The notes beneath the pieces are model-generated. The model was not told the origin of the DNA. It ran no database searches and worked only from the letters and a program-made list of their open reading frames with translations. Positions 8,554 through 17,654 of a stretch of DNA of 64,000 nt are shown here, one piece after another; positions within the stretch are counted from its first letter, which is position 1, and each line of letters starts with the position of its first letter. The DNA comes from Anaerolineales bacterium. GTDB taxonomy: Bacteria; Chloroflexota; Anaerolineae; Anaerolineales; UBA11579. Where the stretch lies: positions 357,342 to 421,341 of the forward strand of contig JAHBVC010000002.1 of assembly GCA_019637755.1 (NCBI GenBank), in the 5' to 3' direction. The position numbers were made by a program, and so were the translations under genes.

Positions 8554-9228
8554 CTAGCGCCGCCGCAGCACAAACTGGCGCGGGGTGCGCCCCTTGCGCT
8601 CCCAGATGCGCTGGAAGCGTGATTTGACCGGCGGGCTGAAGCCGCTCAGGTAGGCGGCGGCGTGCGCCTTGACGAAGCGCTCATCCGCCTCAGCCAGCGC
8701 CAACATGTACTCGAAGAAGGCCGCCTGGTCGCTCACTACGCTCAACTCGCCGCCCGGCGGCAAGGCCAGGGCCAGCAGATCCAAAAAGGGCGCAGCGAAC
8801 AGGATGCGGCGGGCGTCCGCCGGCTTCAGCAGTGGATCGGGAAAGTGCAAATAGGCGCGCTGCCAGGCGCCCGGCCTTACTAAGGGGGCCAGCAGCTTGA
8901 AATCGGCGCGCAGCACCTTCATATTCGCCTGGCCGGCCTCAGCCGCGGCCCAGGCGGCGGCATGGGCCGCCCGGTTAGAGATCTCGATGCCCAGAAAGTT
9001 ACTTTGCGGGGCGGCCTGCGCCAGGCTGAGCAAATACTCGCCAGAACCAGCGCCAATCTCTACCGCTAGCGGGGCGGCGTTGCCAAACAAGGCGGGCGAG
9101 GTAAGCGGCGGGAAGCTTTCGGGCTGCAGGGCCAGTTGGCGCGGGTGCCATTGCAGCAAATACTGCTGGGCCAACTCCGCTGGCAGCGGGCGCAGCTTGA
9201 GGCGGCCCAGGTAACGACCACGCGCCAT
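8554..9228 (-). CDS. trmB: tRNA (guanine-N7-)-methyltransferase-like protein
   Basis: 224 aa. SAM-binding motif VEIGAGSGEYLL (about residues 56-67), GIEIS acidic strand, and HFPDPLLK, the FPDP signature of TrmB enzymes that methylate G46 in the tRNA variable loop. The usual Trp-x-Lys-Arg after FPDP is altered (LLKPADARR), so it is a divergent member. Its ATG is 1 nt after the modB stop, making it the last gene of a metalloprotease-modB-trmB operon that ends at the terminator 8519-8547. Confidence 0.8.
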   Translation of the reverse strand: MARGRYLGRLKLRPLPAELAQQYLLQWHPRQLALQPESFPPLTSPALFGNAAPLAVEIGAGSGEYLLSLAQAAPQSNFLGIEISNRAAHAAAWAAAEAGQANMKVLRADFKLLAPLVRPGAWQRAYLHFPDPLLKPADARRILFAAPFLDLLALALPPGGELSVVSDQAAFFEYMLALAEADERFVKAHAAAYLSGFSPPVKSRFQRIWERKGRTPRQFVLRRR

Positions 9229-9229
9229 C

Positions 9230-10027
9230 TCAGCCCAGGCTCCAGTTACGCTCGAGGGTGCGTAGCAGCGCCAGCAGCAGCGCCGAGACCAGCAGCAGGA
9301 TCAAAGCCAGCGCAATCGCTACGCCACGGTCGCTCTCCAGGCCGACGTAGATCGCCAGCGGCATGGTTTGGGTGCGGCCCATCAGGTTGCCGGCAAACAG
9401 CAGCGTGGCGCCAAACTCCCCCAGGCAGCGCGCCAGGCACAGCAACGCGCCGCTGATCAGGCTGGTGCCGGCGGTGGGCACCATCACATAGCGAAAGAGC
9501 TGCCAGTTGCTGGCGCCTTCGGTGATCGCCGATTCCTCGAGCTGTTTATCGACATTGAGAAAGCCCAGGCGCGCCGAGCGCACGAACAGCGGCGCAGCCA
9601 CGAACAACTGCGCCAGCACCACCGCCAGGGTGGTGAAGGGCAGGCTGAGCCCCCAGCCCAGCAGTTGGCTGCCCAGCAGGCCGCGCCGGCCAAAGGCCAG
9701 CAGCAGCGCCAACCCAGCCACCGAGGGCGGCAGCACGATCGGCAGGTCGATGACCAGCTCGATCAGCGCCTTGCCGCGAAAGCGCCAGCGCGCCAGGGCG
9801 AAGGCCAGCGGCGTGCCGGTGAAGATCGCCAGGCCAGTGCTGAGCACGCTGGTGCTCAGGCTCAGGCGCAGGGCGCTCAGCGCCTGCGCCTGGCCAAGGC
9901 GCGCCAGCACCTCGCTGGTGGCGCCTTGCAGCACCAGCGCCAGTACAGGCAGCCCCAGCAGCAGGGTGAGCAGCACTCCGGGCAGAATCAGCAGCCCGGT
10001 GGAAGACGCGAAGCGGGTTTTGTTCAT
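9230..10027 (-). CDS. modB: Molybdate ABC transporter permease
   Basis: 265 aa with about six membrane helices. The cytoplasmic EAA-type loop reads CLGEFGATLLFAGN, the signature that docks the ModC ATPase, and AITEGASNWQLF precedes it. It belongs to the ModB (binding-protein-dependent permease) family, importing molybdate or tungstate. No modC ATPase gene is in the window and the ModA-like binding protein is encoded 49 kb away (58925-59767). Its ATG overlaps the upstream metalloprotease stop (ATGA). Confidence 0.85.
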   Translation of the reverse strand: MNKTRFASSTGLLILPGVLLTLLLGLPVLALVLQGATSEVLARLGQAQALSALRLSLSTSVLSTGLAIFTGTPLAFALARWRFRGKALIELVIDLPIVLPPSVAGLALLLAFGRRGLLGSQLLGWGLSLPFTTLAVVLAQLFVAAPLFVRSARLGFLNVDKQLEESAITEGASNWQLFRYVMVPTAGTSLISGALLCLARCLGEFGATLLFAGNLMGRTQTMPLAIYVGLESDRGVAIALALILLLVSALLLALLRTLERNWSLG

Positions 10028-11052
10028 TTAGGTTCCAACGGATTGGGCGGCACATTACGAATACTATCGCCCCAGCGCGGCGGCAGCTCGGCGTGCGCCG
10101 GCAATGGCTCCAGGAAGATCGAACGCGCCAGGTCAGGGCAGTTGGGCAGGCCGTGATTGAAGTAATCATCTTGATGATAGTCCAACGTCATGTAGAGTGG
10201 CGAGAAGCTGCCGTCATAACGGAAGTACATCAGATCCTGGGCGTTGTCGGTGACATGGCCGCCATCGACATGCGGGGCACACTCGGCCACCAGGCCGAGC
10301 AAGTGCAGCACCTCGTGCAGGATAGCGGTTTCGAAGAAGCCGGTGTAATCGGCGGAGCGCGTGAAGCTGCGCGGGCAGCTTACATCGACGGTGGGGTTAT
10401 AGCCGCGCAAGAGCAGGAACGCCGTCTGGCCCAGGCCGCCCGGCGGCAGCGGCGCCAGGCCGCAAAAGCCCTCCGGCGTGGCGAAGACACCGTCGTAAAA
10501 GACCACATACAGCTTGGTGGGCTGCACGCCGGTTTGTGTCTTGAGCCAGTTCTCGATCAGATCGCTGACCGCCAGGTGCGTGCCGCTGATCTCGGCGGCC
10601 AGGTAGGGCAACTGCACGAAGGTAACATCCAGGCGGCCCTCGTACGTATCCAGACGCAGGCGCCGCCCGCTTTGCGCTTCGAGCCAGGCGTTGAGCGCGT
10701 TGGCGGAGAGCTCGATCACGCCGTTCACATCGAGCAGATCATCCTTGCCATCCTGCGGGATGGCATAGATGAAGTGCACCTGGTAACCGCTGACCTCATC
10801 CGGCCGGTCGCTAGTGGCGTAGGGCAGCTCAGTATCGCGCCGCGGAGATGGTGTGGGCTGCATCGCAAGCGAAGCTTGCGGCGCAAGCGCGGCCTGCGGC
10901 GCACTGGCCGCAGCCGGCACGGGCGCGACGCTGCGGGCTGCCGCGGCGCGGGCCGCCTGCCCCAGGCTGGCGCGCAGCGCAGCGCGCCCCGCGCCGGGGG
11001 TGCTACAGGCGCACAATAGCAGGAGAGCTAGCAAGCCGTGCTGCATTCGCAT
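10024..11052 (-). CDS. Secreted zinc metalloprotease-like lipoprotein
   Basis: 342 aa from the ATG at 11052. Lipoprotein signal LLALLLLCAC, then an Ala/Pro/Thr-rich linker. The catalytic motif HEVLHLLGL gives the HExxH zinc site, with a further His (ECAPH or GGH) nearby as a likely third ligand. Family not assigned. A minus-strand TATACT (11064-11059) ends 6 nt before this ATG; the longer frame to 11142 would start upstream of the promoter. It is first in an operon with modB and trmB through an ATGA overlap. Confidence 0.7.
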   Translation of the reverse strand: MRMQHGLLALLLLCACSTPGAGRAALRASLGQAARAAAARSVAPVPAAASAPQAALAPQASLAMQPTPSPRRDTELPYATSDRPDEVSGYQVHFIYAIPQDGKDDLLDVNGVIELSANALNAWLEAQSGRRLRLDTYEGRLDVTFVQLPYLAAEISGTHLAVSDLIENWLKTQTGVQPTKLYVVFYDGVFATPEGFCGLAPLPPGGLGQTAFLLLRGYNPTVDVSCPRSFTRSADYTGFFETAILHEVLHLLGLVAECAPHVDGGHVTDNAQDLMYFRYDGSFSPLYMTLDYHQDDYFNHGLPNCPDLARSIFLEPLPAHAELPPRWGDSIRNVPPNPLEPK

Positions 11053-11058
11053 GCGTTG

Positions 11059-11064
11059 AGTATA
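11059..11064 (-). promoter_or_regulatory. -10 box, leaderless-type
   Basis: TATACT on the minus strand, 6 nt before the ATG at 11052; no Shine-Dalgarno. Confidence 0.45.
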
Positions 11065-11099
11065 ACGGCGGCGCCCCAGCGTGCGGCGGATGCGGCTGT

Positions 11100-11105
11100 T
11101 ATAAT
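11100..11105 (+). promoter_or_regulatory. -10 box for the 7TM HD-GYP gene
   Basis: TATAAT ends 11 nt before the ATG at 11117, giving an expected leader of only about 5 nt. Confidence 0.5.
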
Positions 11106-11116
11106 GCGCCTGCTCT

Positions 11117-12565
11117 ATGAGCCGAGTCACAAAGCTACTCAAGCGCGTGTTGACCTATCGCAACCCGCTGCTTGGGGTCACCGCAGCCCTGGCTGTTTAT
11201 ACGTATCTACATTTTTTGGCTCCCGCGGCGGATGTATATCTGCTGCACCCTGGCCATCACTTTCATCTGGTTTCAATTATTTCAGCAATTTCACTGGGCG
11301 TGGCTATCGCCGTGGGCATGGTGGGCGTACGCCAGCGCAATCTGCAGGTGATCTATGTGGCGCTGGCCTTCGTTTCGCTGGCCACGCTGTTCAGCCTGCA
11401 CGGGCTCACCACCCCCGGCTTCATGCTCGGGCCTAATTTGGTGGTAGGCGCCACTGCCCAGTTGGCTGTGTTCACCACCAGCTTTTGGCTGCTCATCTCG
11501 GCGTTGCCCAGCAGCCACACGCTGAATACGCGCCTGGCCCGCTATGTGGTTTGGTTGCTCTTGCTATACCCGCTGGGCTTATTGGCGCTGGGGGTGCTTT
11601 CGATCCAGCAGCCGCAGTTACTGGCTTGGGTGCCGGCGCGCGAGGTGCCGCTGGGCATCGGCCTGAGCAGCTTGACCATCGGCATGGCGCTGATCGCCGG
11701 CTACCGCTATTGGCAATCGTACCGCTACTCAAAGTTTCCCTTCCAGTTGGCGATGGCCTACACAGGCGGCTGGGTGGCGGTGGCGATGTTCATCATCGCC
11801 ACCAGCGAGACCTTCTACCTGGGCTGGTGGCTCTACCATGTACTGCTGCTGCTGTGCGTGCTGATCTGCGTGGCCGGGCTCGCTCGCCAATACCGCCGCC
11901 CAGGCGAACCGATGCTGGCGCTGCAAGGTTTGTTCAGCAGCAACCCCGGCGAGCAGGTGGAAGCGGTGGTGTCCAACGCGGTGCGCAATCTGATCATCGC
12001 CACGGAGCAGCGCGATCCGTACACCGCCGGCCACCAGCACCGCGTGGCCCAGGGCGCCTTGCGCCTGGGCAAGGCGCTCGATCTGCGCCCGGAGCAGTTG
12101 CGCGCCCTGGTGCAAGGCGGCGTGGTGCATGATGTCGGCAAACTGCGCGTGCCGGATGCAGTGCTGAGCAAGCCTGGCCCGCTCAGCCTGCAGGAACGCC
12201 GCGCCATCGAGCAGCACACCATCGCCGGCTACGAGATGTGCGCACGGCTGGGCTTCATGCAGGATGAGCTGGGCATCATTCGCTGGCACCACGAACGCCT
12301 GGATGGGCTCGGCTACCCCGATCATTTGCAAGGCGAGCAGATCCCCCTGCTGACGCGTATTCTGACGGTGAGCGATGTCTTCGATGCGCTAACCTCGGGC
12401 CGTGCCTACCGCGCGGCGCGCAGCACGGCCGAAGCGCTGAGCTACCTGCAGCGCAACCGCGGCACCCAGTTTCAAGCGCGCCTGGTGGATGTGTGGGAGC
12501 AGTTGGTGCTGGCTGGCGAGATCCGCAGCGCCCCGGTGGCCAACCCGCCGGCTGGCGAAGGCTGA
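11117..12565 (+). CDS. Membrane HD-GYP domain phosphodiesterase
   Basis: 482 aa. The N-terminal ~260 residues hold about seven membrane helices, like the 7TM sensor regions of signalling kinases. The C-terminal HD-GYP domain (about 285-455) has GHQHRVAQGA, VVHDVGKLRVPD and HHERLDGLGYP, the metal-binding His/Asp set and the GYP motif of cyclic-di-GMP phosphodiesterases. It probably degrades c-di-GMP in response to a membrane signal; no GGDEF synthase is in the window. A terminator follows directly. Confidence 0.87.
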   Translation: MSRVTKLLKRVLTYRNPLLGVTAALAVYTYLHFLAPAADVYLLHPGHHFHLVSIISAISLGVAIAVGMVGVRQRNLQVIYVALAFVSLATLFSLHGLTTPGFMLGPNLVVGATAQLAVFTTSFWLLISALPSSHTLNTRLARYVVWLLLLYPLGLLALGVLSIQQPQLLAWVPAREVPLGIGLSSLTIGMALIAGYRYWQSYRYSKFPFQLAMAYTGGWVAVAMFIIATSETFYLGWWLYHVLLLLCVLICVAGLARQYRRPGEPMLALQGLFSSNPGEQVEAVVSNAVRNLIIATEQRDPYTAGHQHRVAQGALRLGKALDLRPEQLRALVQGGVVHDVGKLRVPDAVLSKPGPLSLQERRAIEQHTIAGYEMCARLGFMQDELGIIRWHHERLDGLGYPDHLQGEQIPLLTRILTVSDVFDALTSGRAYRAARSTAEALSYLQRNRGTQFQARLVDVWEQLVLAGEIRSAPVANPPAGEG

Positions 12566-12575
12566 GGGTTAACTG

Positions 12576-12607
12576 AAAAGCGGCGCCCTCGGCGCCGCTT
12601 TTTTTTG
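12576..12607. terminator. Intrinsic terminator
   Basis: AAAAGCGGCGCC / GGCGCCGCTTTT stem, 3-nt loop and eight T; serves the HD-GYP gene and, in reverse, the cold-shock gene. Confidence 0.88.
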
Positions 12608-12621
12608 CACGAGAACTGCTA

Positions 12622-12837
12622 TTAGGGGAGTACAGGGGTTACGTCTTGCGCCTGGGGGCCTTTTTGGCCCTGGACGACAACAAATTCGACGCGTTGGCCT
12701 TCCTCCAAAGAGCGGTAGCCTTCGCCAACGATGGCGCTAAAGTGCACAAACACATCTTCGCCATTATCACGTTTGATGAAGCCAAAGCCTTTGGTGGCGT
12801 TAAACCACTTGACTTCACCCGTCACCCGTTCAGCCAT
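12622..12837 (-). CDS. Cold-shock domain protein
   Basis: 71 aa, the usual CspA length. RNA-binding motifs KGFGFIKR (RNP1) and VFVHFSAI (RNP2) are intact, with WFN before them. It binds single-stranded RNA/DNA and acts as an RNA chaperone. The Shine-Dalgarno AAAGGAGG is strong. A long (about 94 nt) 5' leader lies between the promoter at 12938-12967 and the ATG, as in cold-inducible csp mRNAs. It is similar to the second csp at 17655. Confidence 0.95.
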   Translation of the reverse strand: MAERVTGEVKWFNATKGFGFIKRDNGEDVFVHFSAIVGEGYRSLEEGQRVEFVVVQGQKGPQAQDVTPVLP

Positions 12838-12937
12838 GATCCGGAGCCTCCTTTCGTATAGTTGCTAGAGGTCCGACGATGGCTCGTCGATCAGTGGAAC
12901 ACCCAACTGTTTTTTGACAACTGCTAGCACTGCAAAA

Positions 12938-12967
12938 ATTCTAGCATGCGCAAAACGGGCCTGTCAA
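12938..12967 (-). promoter_or_regulatory. Promoter of the cold-shock gene
   Basis: Minus strand TTGACA (12967-12962), 18-nt spacer, TAGAAT (12943-12938) preceded by TGC, i.e. an extended -10. Predicted transcription start near 12931. Confidence 0.75.
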
Positions 12968-13023
12968 TCATCTGAGCTATGCGCGCCGTGGCCCGGGCAT
13001 AGCGCGCCTGGGCGCGGCGCGGT

Positions 13024-13039
13024 CTAACAAATTTGTTAG
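13024..13039. promoter_or_regulatory. Perfect 16-bp palindrome upstream of a response regulator
   Basis: CTAACAAATTTGTTAG reads identically on both strands. It lies about 22 bp upstream of an extended -10 (TGCTAGGAT, 13059-13067), overlapping the -35 position, a plausible operator site. Confidence 0.45.
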
Positions 13040-13112
13040 TACCGCCCCTTGCAGCGCATGCTAGGATAAACAGACAGTTCACTCCAATGTAAGGTTGGGG
13101 TCATTTCAAAGT

Positions 13113-13475
13113 ATGCCGAAGATTTTGGTGGTTGAAGACATGCCGGATAGCGCCGAGCTAGCCGCCCAAATTTTGCGCCGCTACGGCCATGAAGTGCTGA
13201 TAGCGCCCAACGGGGAAACCGGGCTGGCCCTGGCGTTCGAACACAAGCCTGATCTGATCGTTTACGACTATTGGCTGCCCGATATTGATGCGCGCACTTT
13301 TTTGGACCGCTTGCGCGCCACCCCGGGCCTGGATGGCATCCCCGTTTTGGCCTGCACCGCCACCCCAGCCGCCGCCTTGCAACCCGGCCTCTCAGAAAAT
13401 GGCTTCAGCGGGCTGCTGCACAAGCCCTATCGGGTCAGCAGTTTAATGGAAGCCGTCGACGCACAACTGGGTTGA
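13113..13475 (+). CDS. Stand-alone receiver-domain response regulator
   Basis: 120 aa, a single REC domain with no output domain. Visible elements: KILVVEDMPDS (acidic pocket), DLIVYDYWLPD (phospho-acceptor Asp), the Thr of ACTATP and HKPYRV (conserved Lys). It is probably phosphorylated by a histidine kinase elsewhere and acts through protein contacts. ATG 13113 was chosen; an in-frame TTG at 13095 would add six residues. A 16-bp palindrome precedes the promoter region. Confidence 0.85.
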   Translation: MPKILVVEDMPDSAELAAQILRRYGHEVLIAPNGETGLALAFEHKPDLIVYDYWLPDIDARTFLDRLRATPGLDGIPVLACTATPAAALQPGLSENGFSGLLHKPYRVSSLMEAVDAQLG

Positions 13476-13487
13476 GCGAACGCAGAA

Positions 13488-13613
13488 TCAAGCCGGGGGG
13501 CGAGACATCAGTACGGCCAGGCCAGCACCCAACAAGATCACCACGATCAGCAAAAACAGGGCCACTTGCGGCGCCTCGTTAGCCCAGGCCTGGGCAGCGA
13601 TCACGGCCGGCAT
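13488..13613 (-). CDS. Small single-span membrane protein, 41 aa
   Basis: The minus-strand frame from ATG 13613 to TGA 13488 encodes 41 residues: a short N-terminus (MPAVIAAQAWANEAP) and one hydrophobic helix VALFLLIVVILLGAGLAVLM ending in SRPPA. AGGGG lies 7 nt upstream of the ATG. It resembles the many one-helix microproteins of bacterial membranes. No family recognised, and it is too short to be sure. Confidence 0.4.
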   Translation of the reverse strand: MPAVIAAQAWANEAPQVALFLLIVVILLGAGLAVLMSRPPA

Positions 13614-13784
13614 GCCAGCCCCTGGCCCGCACGGGCAGGCACCAGTACCAATGTACAAGAGCGGATTCGGGCGCTTGCAGGTATCTTCATGTCTCCAGCC
13701 TCCAGTTCAGGTTGGTCGTAGGGCTGAAAACGAGCCCGTGTGCAGGGTATTACGCTGCCCTACTGCACAGGGAAGTAGCTGGGA

Positions 13785-13790
13785 TATACT
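13785..13790 (+). promoter_or_regulatory. -10 box of the ECF sigma operon
   Basis: TATACT 30 nt before the TTG start at 13820. No consensus -35 was found, which would fit autoregulation by an alternative sigma factor. Confidence 0.4.
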
Positions 13791-13819
13791 TTACAAGCCA
13801 GACTAGGAACGGTTCGCCA

Positions 13820-14371
13820 TTGGCAAAAACCAAACAACTTCTTCGCGAAGAGCAAGTCGTCAGCGAAGCGATTAACGGCGATCAGCAGGCTTTCGCCTTG
13901 CTCTATGACACGTACGTAGACAGCATCTACCGTTTTATTTACATACGCGTCGAAGACCAGCAAACCGCTGAGGATATTGCCTCCGGCGTGTTTCTGCGAG
14001 CGTGGGAGAAGTTGGGCAAATACCAGCAACGCGGGCTGCCCTTCCGAGCCTGGCTGTTTCGCATTGCCCGCAATGCGGTGATCGACCATTACCGCACCCG
14101 CAAGGAAGTGGCTCCGCTGGAAGCCGCGCTGAATGCTAGTGATCGTAACCCCCATTCGGTTTCGGAGGGCGTGGCGATCAAGCTGGAGGCCGAAACCATC
14201 TTGCGGTTGATGAACAGCCTGACAGAAGACCAGCGTAACGTCTTAACGCTTAAGCTCGTTCACGGCTTAGACACAGAAGAAGTTGCCAAGGTCTTAGGAA
14301 AACGTCAGGGGGCCGTGCGGGCACTGCAGATGCGAGGATTGCAGACCCTGGCCAAACTGATGGAGACATAG
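13820..14371 (+). CDS. ECF-type RNA polymerase sigma factor
   Basis: 183 aa from a TTG start preceded by AGGAACGG; the frame continues upstream to 13712 but without motifs. Region 2 (about residues 15-90) contains FALLYDTYVDSIYRFIYIR, DIASGVFLRAWEKL and FRAWLFRIARNAVIDHYR; region 4 (about 125-180) contains LTEDQRNVLTLKLVHGLDTEEVA. It directs polymerase to a stress or envelope regulon. It overlaps the DUF5667 gene by 1 nt (TAGTG), a pairing typical of sigma factors with a membrane-bound partner. Confidence 0.9.
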   Translation: MAKTKQLLREEQVVSEAINGDQQAFALLYDTYVDSIYRFIYIRVEDQQTAEDIASGVFLRAWEKLGKYQQRGLPFRAWLFRIARNAVIDHYRTRKEVAPLEAALNASDRNPHSVSEGVAIKLEAETILRLMNSLTEDQRNVLTLKLVHGLDTEEVAKVLGKRQGAVRALQMRGLQTLAKLMET

Positions 14372-15261
14372 TGCCAAACCTGGAACAGGCCCTCGACGAT
14401 GCCATCTACATGGTGCAGCAGGGCAAAAGCCTCGAAGAGGCTCTCACGCAATACCCTCACCTTCGCCCAGAGTTAGAACCCTTACTTACCGCCACCTTAC
14501 AAATTTGCAAGGTGGCGCCGGAGCCCGACGCGGCCTTCCGCGCCCGTGGCCGCAGTGCGCTGTTGGCGCACATGGCGGCCCGGCCACGCCGGCGCGGCGG
14601 CGCGCCACGCGGGTGGGTGCGCCTGGCCGCCGGAATGGCGGCCATTCTTGTGGCGCTGACCAGTGCCACAACCGTGATGGCCCAAACCACCTTGCCCGGT
14701 CACCCGCTGCATCCCGTCAAGCTCTATAGCGAGAAAGTGTGGCGCGCCCTGCAGCCTAACCCAGTGGAAGCCGACCTGCGCCTAGCGCAACGCCGCCTGG
14801 AAGAGTTGCTGGCGGTGGAGGGCGCGCAGGTGCCCCAGGCTCTCAGCGCCTATGCGGCTTCATTGGAAGTATTGCGCCTGGATGTAGAAAGCCTGCCCAG
14901 CCACGCACTGAATACGCAAACCGCCCTGCATGCCCAGCGCCAACAGGTGGAAGCGCTGCTGGAAGCCAGCGGCTCCACCGTTGACGACGTATTCAGTTTT
15001 ATGCCTGCCCTGACCGACATCATCACCAACAATCCCAAGCAAGACCCGCAAGCTGCGCCGCAGCCGCAAATTCAACTGGTCGTGCCCGTGGTTCCCGCGT
15101 TGGGAGGCTCGCTGAGCGTGACTGGCGGCAGCGAAGGCGTTTCGGTGGAAGTAGGTGCCAAGGAAGGGCCGGCGCTCTCGATCGAGCTGAACAGTAAAGA
15201 GCCACTCAGCTTGTCCGACAGCATTATGAAAGCTCTCAGTACGCCGCAATCCGACAAATAA
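14371..15261 (+). CDS. DUF5667 membrane protein, probable sigma-factor partner
   Basis: 296 aa, GTG start overlapping the sigma stop. An N-terminal cytoplasmic helical part (about 1-85, with QYPHLRPELEPLL) precedes one membrane helix (about 88-108, LAAGMAAILVALTSATTVMA). The extracytoplasmic DUF5667 region begins LPGHPLHPVKLYSEKVWRAL and continues as helices with repeated LAQRRLEELL-type heptads. By position it may hold or tune the sigma factor, but no classical anti-sigma zinc motif is seen. Confidence 0.75.
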   Translation: MPNLEQALDDAIYMVQQGKSLEEALTQYPHLRPELEPLLTATLQICKVAPEPDAAFRARGRSALLAHMAARPRRRGGAPRGWVRLAAGMAAILVALTSATTVMAQTTLPGHPLHPVKLYSEKVWRALQPNPVEADLRLAQRRLEELLAVEGAQVPQALSAYAASLEVLRLDVESLPSHALNTQTALHAQRQQVEALLEASGSTVDDVFSFMPALTDIITNNPKQDPQAAPQPQIQLVVPVVPALGGSLSVTGGSEGVSVEVGAKEGPALSIELNSKEPLSLSDSIMKALSTPQSDK

Positions 15262-15264
15262 TCC

Positions 15265-15795
15265 ATGAGCACTTCCGCCAGCCAACCAGAGCTGCGCCTG
15301 CGCTGGATCCTGCCGGTGGTCTTGCTCTTCTCGCTTTGGGTCAATTACCAGATCGCCAGCGCTGGAGCGCTGGATATTGATGAGTTCGCTCCGCTGATCC
15401 TGCGCCCCGGCCGCTTTGCCAACTACGGCCGTGATGCAGCCCAACTGGCCTTCCCGGCGGTGGACCCTGCGCTATACAACGAAGTGCTGCAGGATCAAGC
15501 CAACGCCGCACCCAGCGGCAGCATCGGCGCCATCGCCCCCACCGGCCAAGCCACCCCCACTAGTGCCGGCAGCCAAACCAGCACGCCACCCGCGGGCGTA
15601 GGCGGCGGCATCTCTACCGCCCTTCCCGCGGTGGGCGAAGTGGTAAACGAAGTACTTAATGAAGTGCTCCCCGAATTAGTGCCACCTGTAGTAGCCCCGG
15701 TATTGGATGAAATCGTCCCCGCGGTCGTAGAACCAGTGAACAATATCGTACCTATACTCCCCACTGCAATCTGCATACTTGGCATCCGCTGCTAG
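15265..15795 (+). CDS. Membrane-anchored secreted protein, 176 aa
   Basis: Third gene of the sigma operon, 3 nt after the DUF5667 stop. One N-terminal membrane helix (about residues 14-34), then a Ser/Thr/Gly/Pro-rich region and a repetitive hydrophobic-acidic tail ([19 protein letters not shown]) ending in ICILGIRC. No domain recognised. Its stop and the stop of the convergent HD-GYP gene share the same CTAG tetranucleotide. Confidence 0.55.
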   Translation: MSTSASQPELRLRWILPVVLLFSLWVNYQIASAGALDIDEFAPLILRPGRFANYGRDAAQLAFPAVDPALYNEVLQDQANAAPSGSIGAIAPTGQATPTSAGSQTSTPPAGVGGGISTALPAVGEVVNEVLNEVLPELVPPVVAPVLDEIVPAVVEPVNNIVPILPTAICILGIRC

Positions 15796-17456
15796 CCTGC
15801 GATCATCTCCTGAAACGTGGCCAGCACCTGCGGGTCAAAGTGGCTGCCGGCACCCGCGGCAATCAGCGCCCAGGCTTCGTCGCGCGCCATCGCTTTACGA
15901 TACGGGCGGTCTGAGGTCAGCGCATCCCACACATCCACCACAGCAAAGATGCGTGCCTCCAGCGGGATCTCTTGCGCTTTCAAACCCAGCGGGTAGCCGC
16001 TGCCATCCCAGCGTTCATGGTGATGGTAGGGGATCGCCAAGGCCGGCTTGAGAAAATCGATCTGTTCGATAAAACTACGCGCGTGCTCAGGGTGGCGGCG
16101 CATAATACCGATCTCTTCGGCGGTCAGTGGGCCGGGCTTGAGCAGGATCGAATCCGGCAGGGCGATCTTGCCAATGTCATGCAGCAGCGCGCCGCGGCGG
16201 ATGGTGACCAGCTGCTCGCCATTCAGGCCCATGCGGCGCGCCAGCTCCACGGTCAGCTCGGCCACGCGGCGGCTGTGCCCTTCGGTCTCGTGGTCGCGCA
16301 GATCCGTGGCGCGTGCCCAGCCTTCGATGGTGCGCTCGTACGCGCCCAGCAGCTCCTGCTTCGAGCGGCTGAGGCTGCCGAGCATGTGGTTGAACGAGCG
16401 CCCCAGCACGCCAATTTCATCGTTGCTATCCACCGGCACACTGGCGCTCAGGTCACCCGCGGCGGCGCGCTGGGCGGCGCGCTTCAAACGGCTGAGTGGC
16501 TCGGTGATGCGCCCGGCCAGCCACACCCCCACCAGGATCACCAGCACCAAGGACGCCATGGTGAGGATCAGCGTATTGGTGCGGCTGAATTGGGTGGCTT
16601 GCACCAGAAAGTTGGTAGCCAGGGAAACGCCCACGATGCCCGCCGGCTGGCCATCCCGCACCGCCCAAACCGAGTTCAATTCATTGTACGTAATGCGCTC
16701 TTCAGCCAAGGGCAGGATCAAGCTGCCGCTGTCCTCGCTGCGGTTGACCGCCTGTGCCTGCGCGCTGCTGAGCGGGCGTGGTTGTGCCAGGCTGGAGGCG
16801 AGCAGTTGCCCATCGGCGCTATAGAAGCTCACCTGCGCCAGGCTCTCCTCGCGCAGCGCGGCGGCCAGACTCTCGACGCTGCGGCCCACCAGCAGCACGC
16901 CCACCACCACGCCATCCTGGCGGATCGGGCCGCTCAGCACCAGGTGCGCGCCGCTTTCCAGCGCCAGCACTTGGGCATACTTGTCGCCGCCGGCGTCCTC
17001 GCGCCCGGCCAGCACCTCCGTCACCAGCGGCAACTGCAGCAGCCCGCTGGGCGGCGCAATGCCCAGGTAACCGCTGGGGCCCAGGGCAGCGCTGAGCAGC
17101 GGGCCAGCCTGGGCGGACACCACGCCCAGGTACTCCACGCCGTCGTTGATCGCCACGGGCAGCAGCAGGGTCTGCAGCTGCGCGGCATCGTTGCTTTGCA
17201 GCGCAGCGGCCACGCCCTGGATGTTGCTGAGCAGGCGCAGATCGGCCAGCAGCTCTTCTTCCTTGCGCACCAGGCTGTCTTCCACCTGCACGGCACTGGC
17301 GAAGAGCTGGTTGGTAAAGCGCTCTTCCACCGAATCCACGATCAGCCGCGTGGTGATGTAAGTAGCCCCGGCAGACAGGGCCAGGGCCAGCAGCATGTAA
17401 GGCAAGGCAATTTGCACCAACACCGGGATATAAAATTCACGCAGTTTTGAGAACAT
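15792..17456 (-). CDS. Cache-HAMP-HD-GYP receptor
   Basis: 554 aa. Membrane helix about 12-35, an extracytoplasmic double-Cache-like sensor domain (about 40-285), second helix (about 290-312, [19 protein letters not shown]), HAMP (about 312-365) and HD-GYP (about 375-550). The last has [24 protein letters not shown] and [12 protein letters not shown]. It likely senses an external ligand and hydrolyses c-di-GMP. It overlaps the convergent gene by 4 nt, with no terminator between them. Confidence 0.9.
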   Translation of the reverse strand: MFSKLREFYIPVLVQIALPYMLLALALSAGATYITTRLIVDSVEERFTNQLFASAVQVEDSLVRKEEELLADLRLLSNIQGVAAALQSNDAAQLQTLLLPVAINDGVEYLGVVSAQAGPLLSAALGPSGYLGIAPPSGLLQLPLVTEVLAGREDAGGDKYAQVLALESGAHLVLSGPIRQDGVVVGVLLVGRSVESLAAALREESLAQVSFYSADGQLLASSLAQPRPLSSAQAQAVNRSEDSGSLILPLAEERITYNELNSVWAVRDGQPAGIVGVSLATNFLVQATQFSRTNTLILTMASLVLVILVGVWLAGRITEPLSRLKRAAQRAAAGDLSASVPVDSNDEIGVLGRSFNHMLGSLSRSKQELLGAYERTIEGWARATDLRDHETEGHSRRVAELTVELARRMGLNGEQLVTIRRGALLHDIGKIALPDSILLKPGPLTAEEIGIMRRHPEHARSFIEQIDFLKPALAIPYHHHERWDGSGYPLGLKAQEIPLEARIFAVVDVWDALTSDRPYRKAMARDEAWALIAAGAGSHFDPQVLATFQEMIAG

Positions 17457-17536
17457 TCGTCACCAGTAAGTAGAAACTCGCCCTATTCTCCCAGAACCTA
17501 CCAATCCATGCTGGATTTTTACCAATCCATGTGTGC

Positions 17537-17564
17537 TTGACACGGTAAGGCGCATATGTACAAT
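17537..17564 (+). promoter_or_regulatory. Promoter of the second cold-shock gene
   Basis: TTGACA (17537-17542), 16-nt spacer, TACAAT (17559-17564). Expected leader about 84 nt. Confidence 0.7.
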
Positions 17565-17654
17565 CCACCCAAACAATTTCGAAAGGAATTGTCCTGGGCC
17601 TGTACGGCTGGGGAGCTGGCCCTTGCTTCAACATCGGAGAGGAGATTTTTCAGC

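Noticed and set aside
9368-10156. 262-aa plus-strand frame opposite modB
   Set aside because: Gln/Arg-rich shadow of the permease.
15972-17450. 492-aa plus-strand open frame opposite the HD-GYP receptor
   Set aside because: Shadow frame with Gln/His/Arg-rich composition and no domains.
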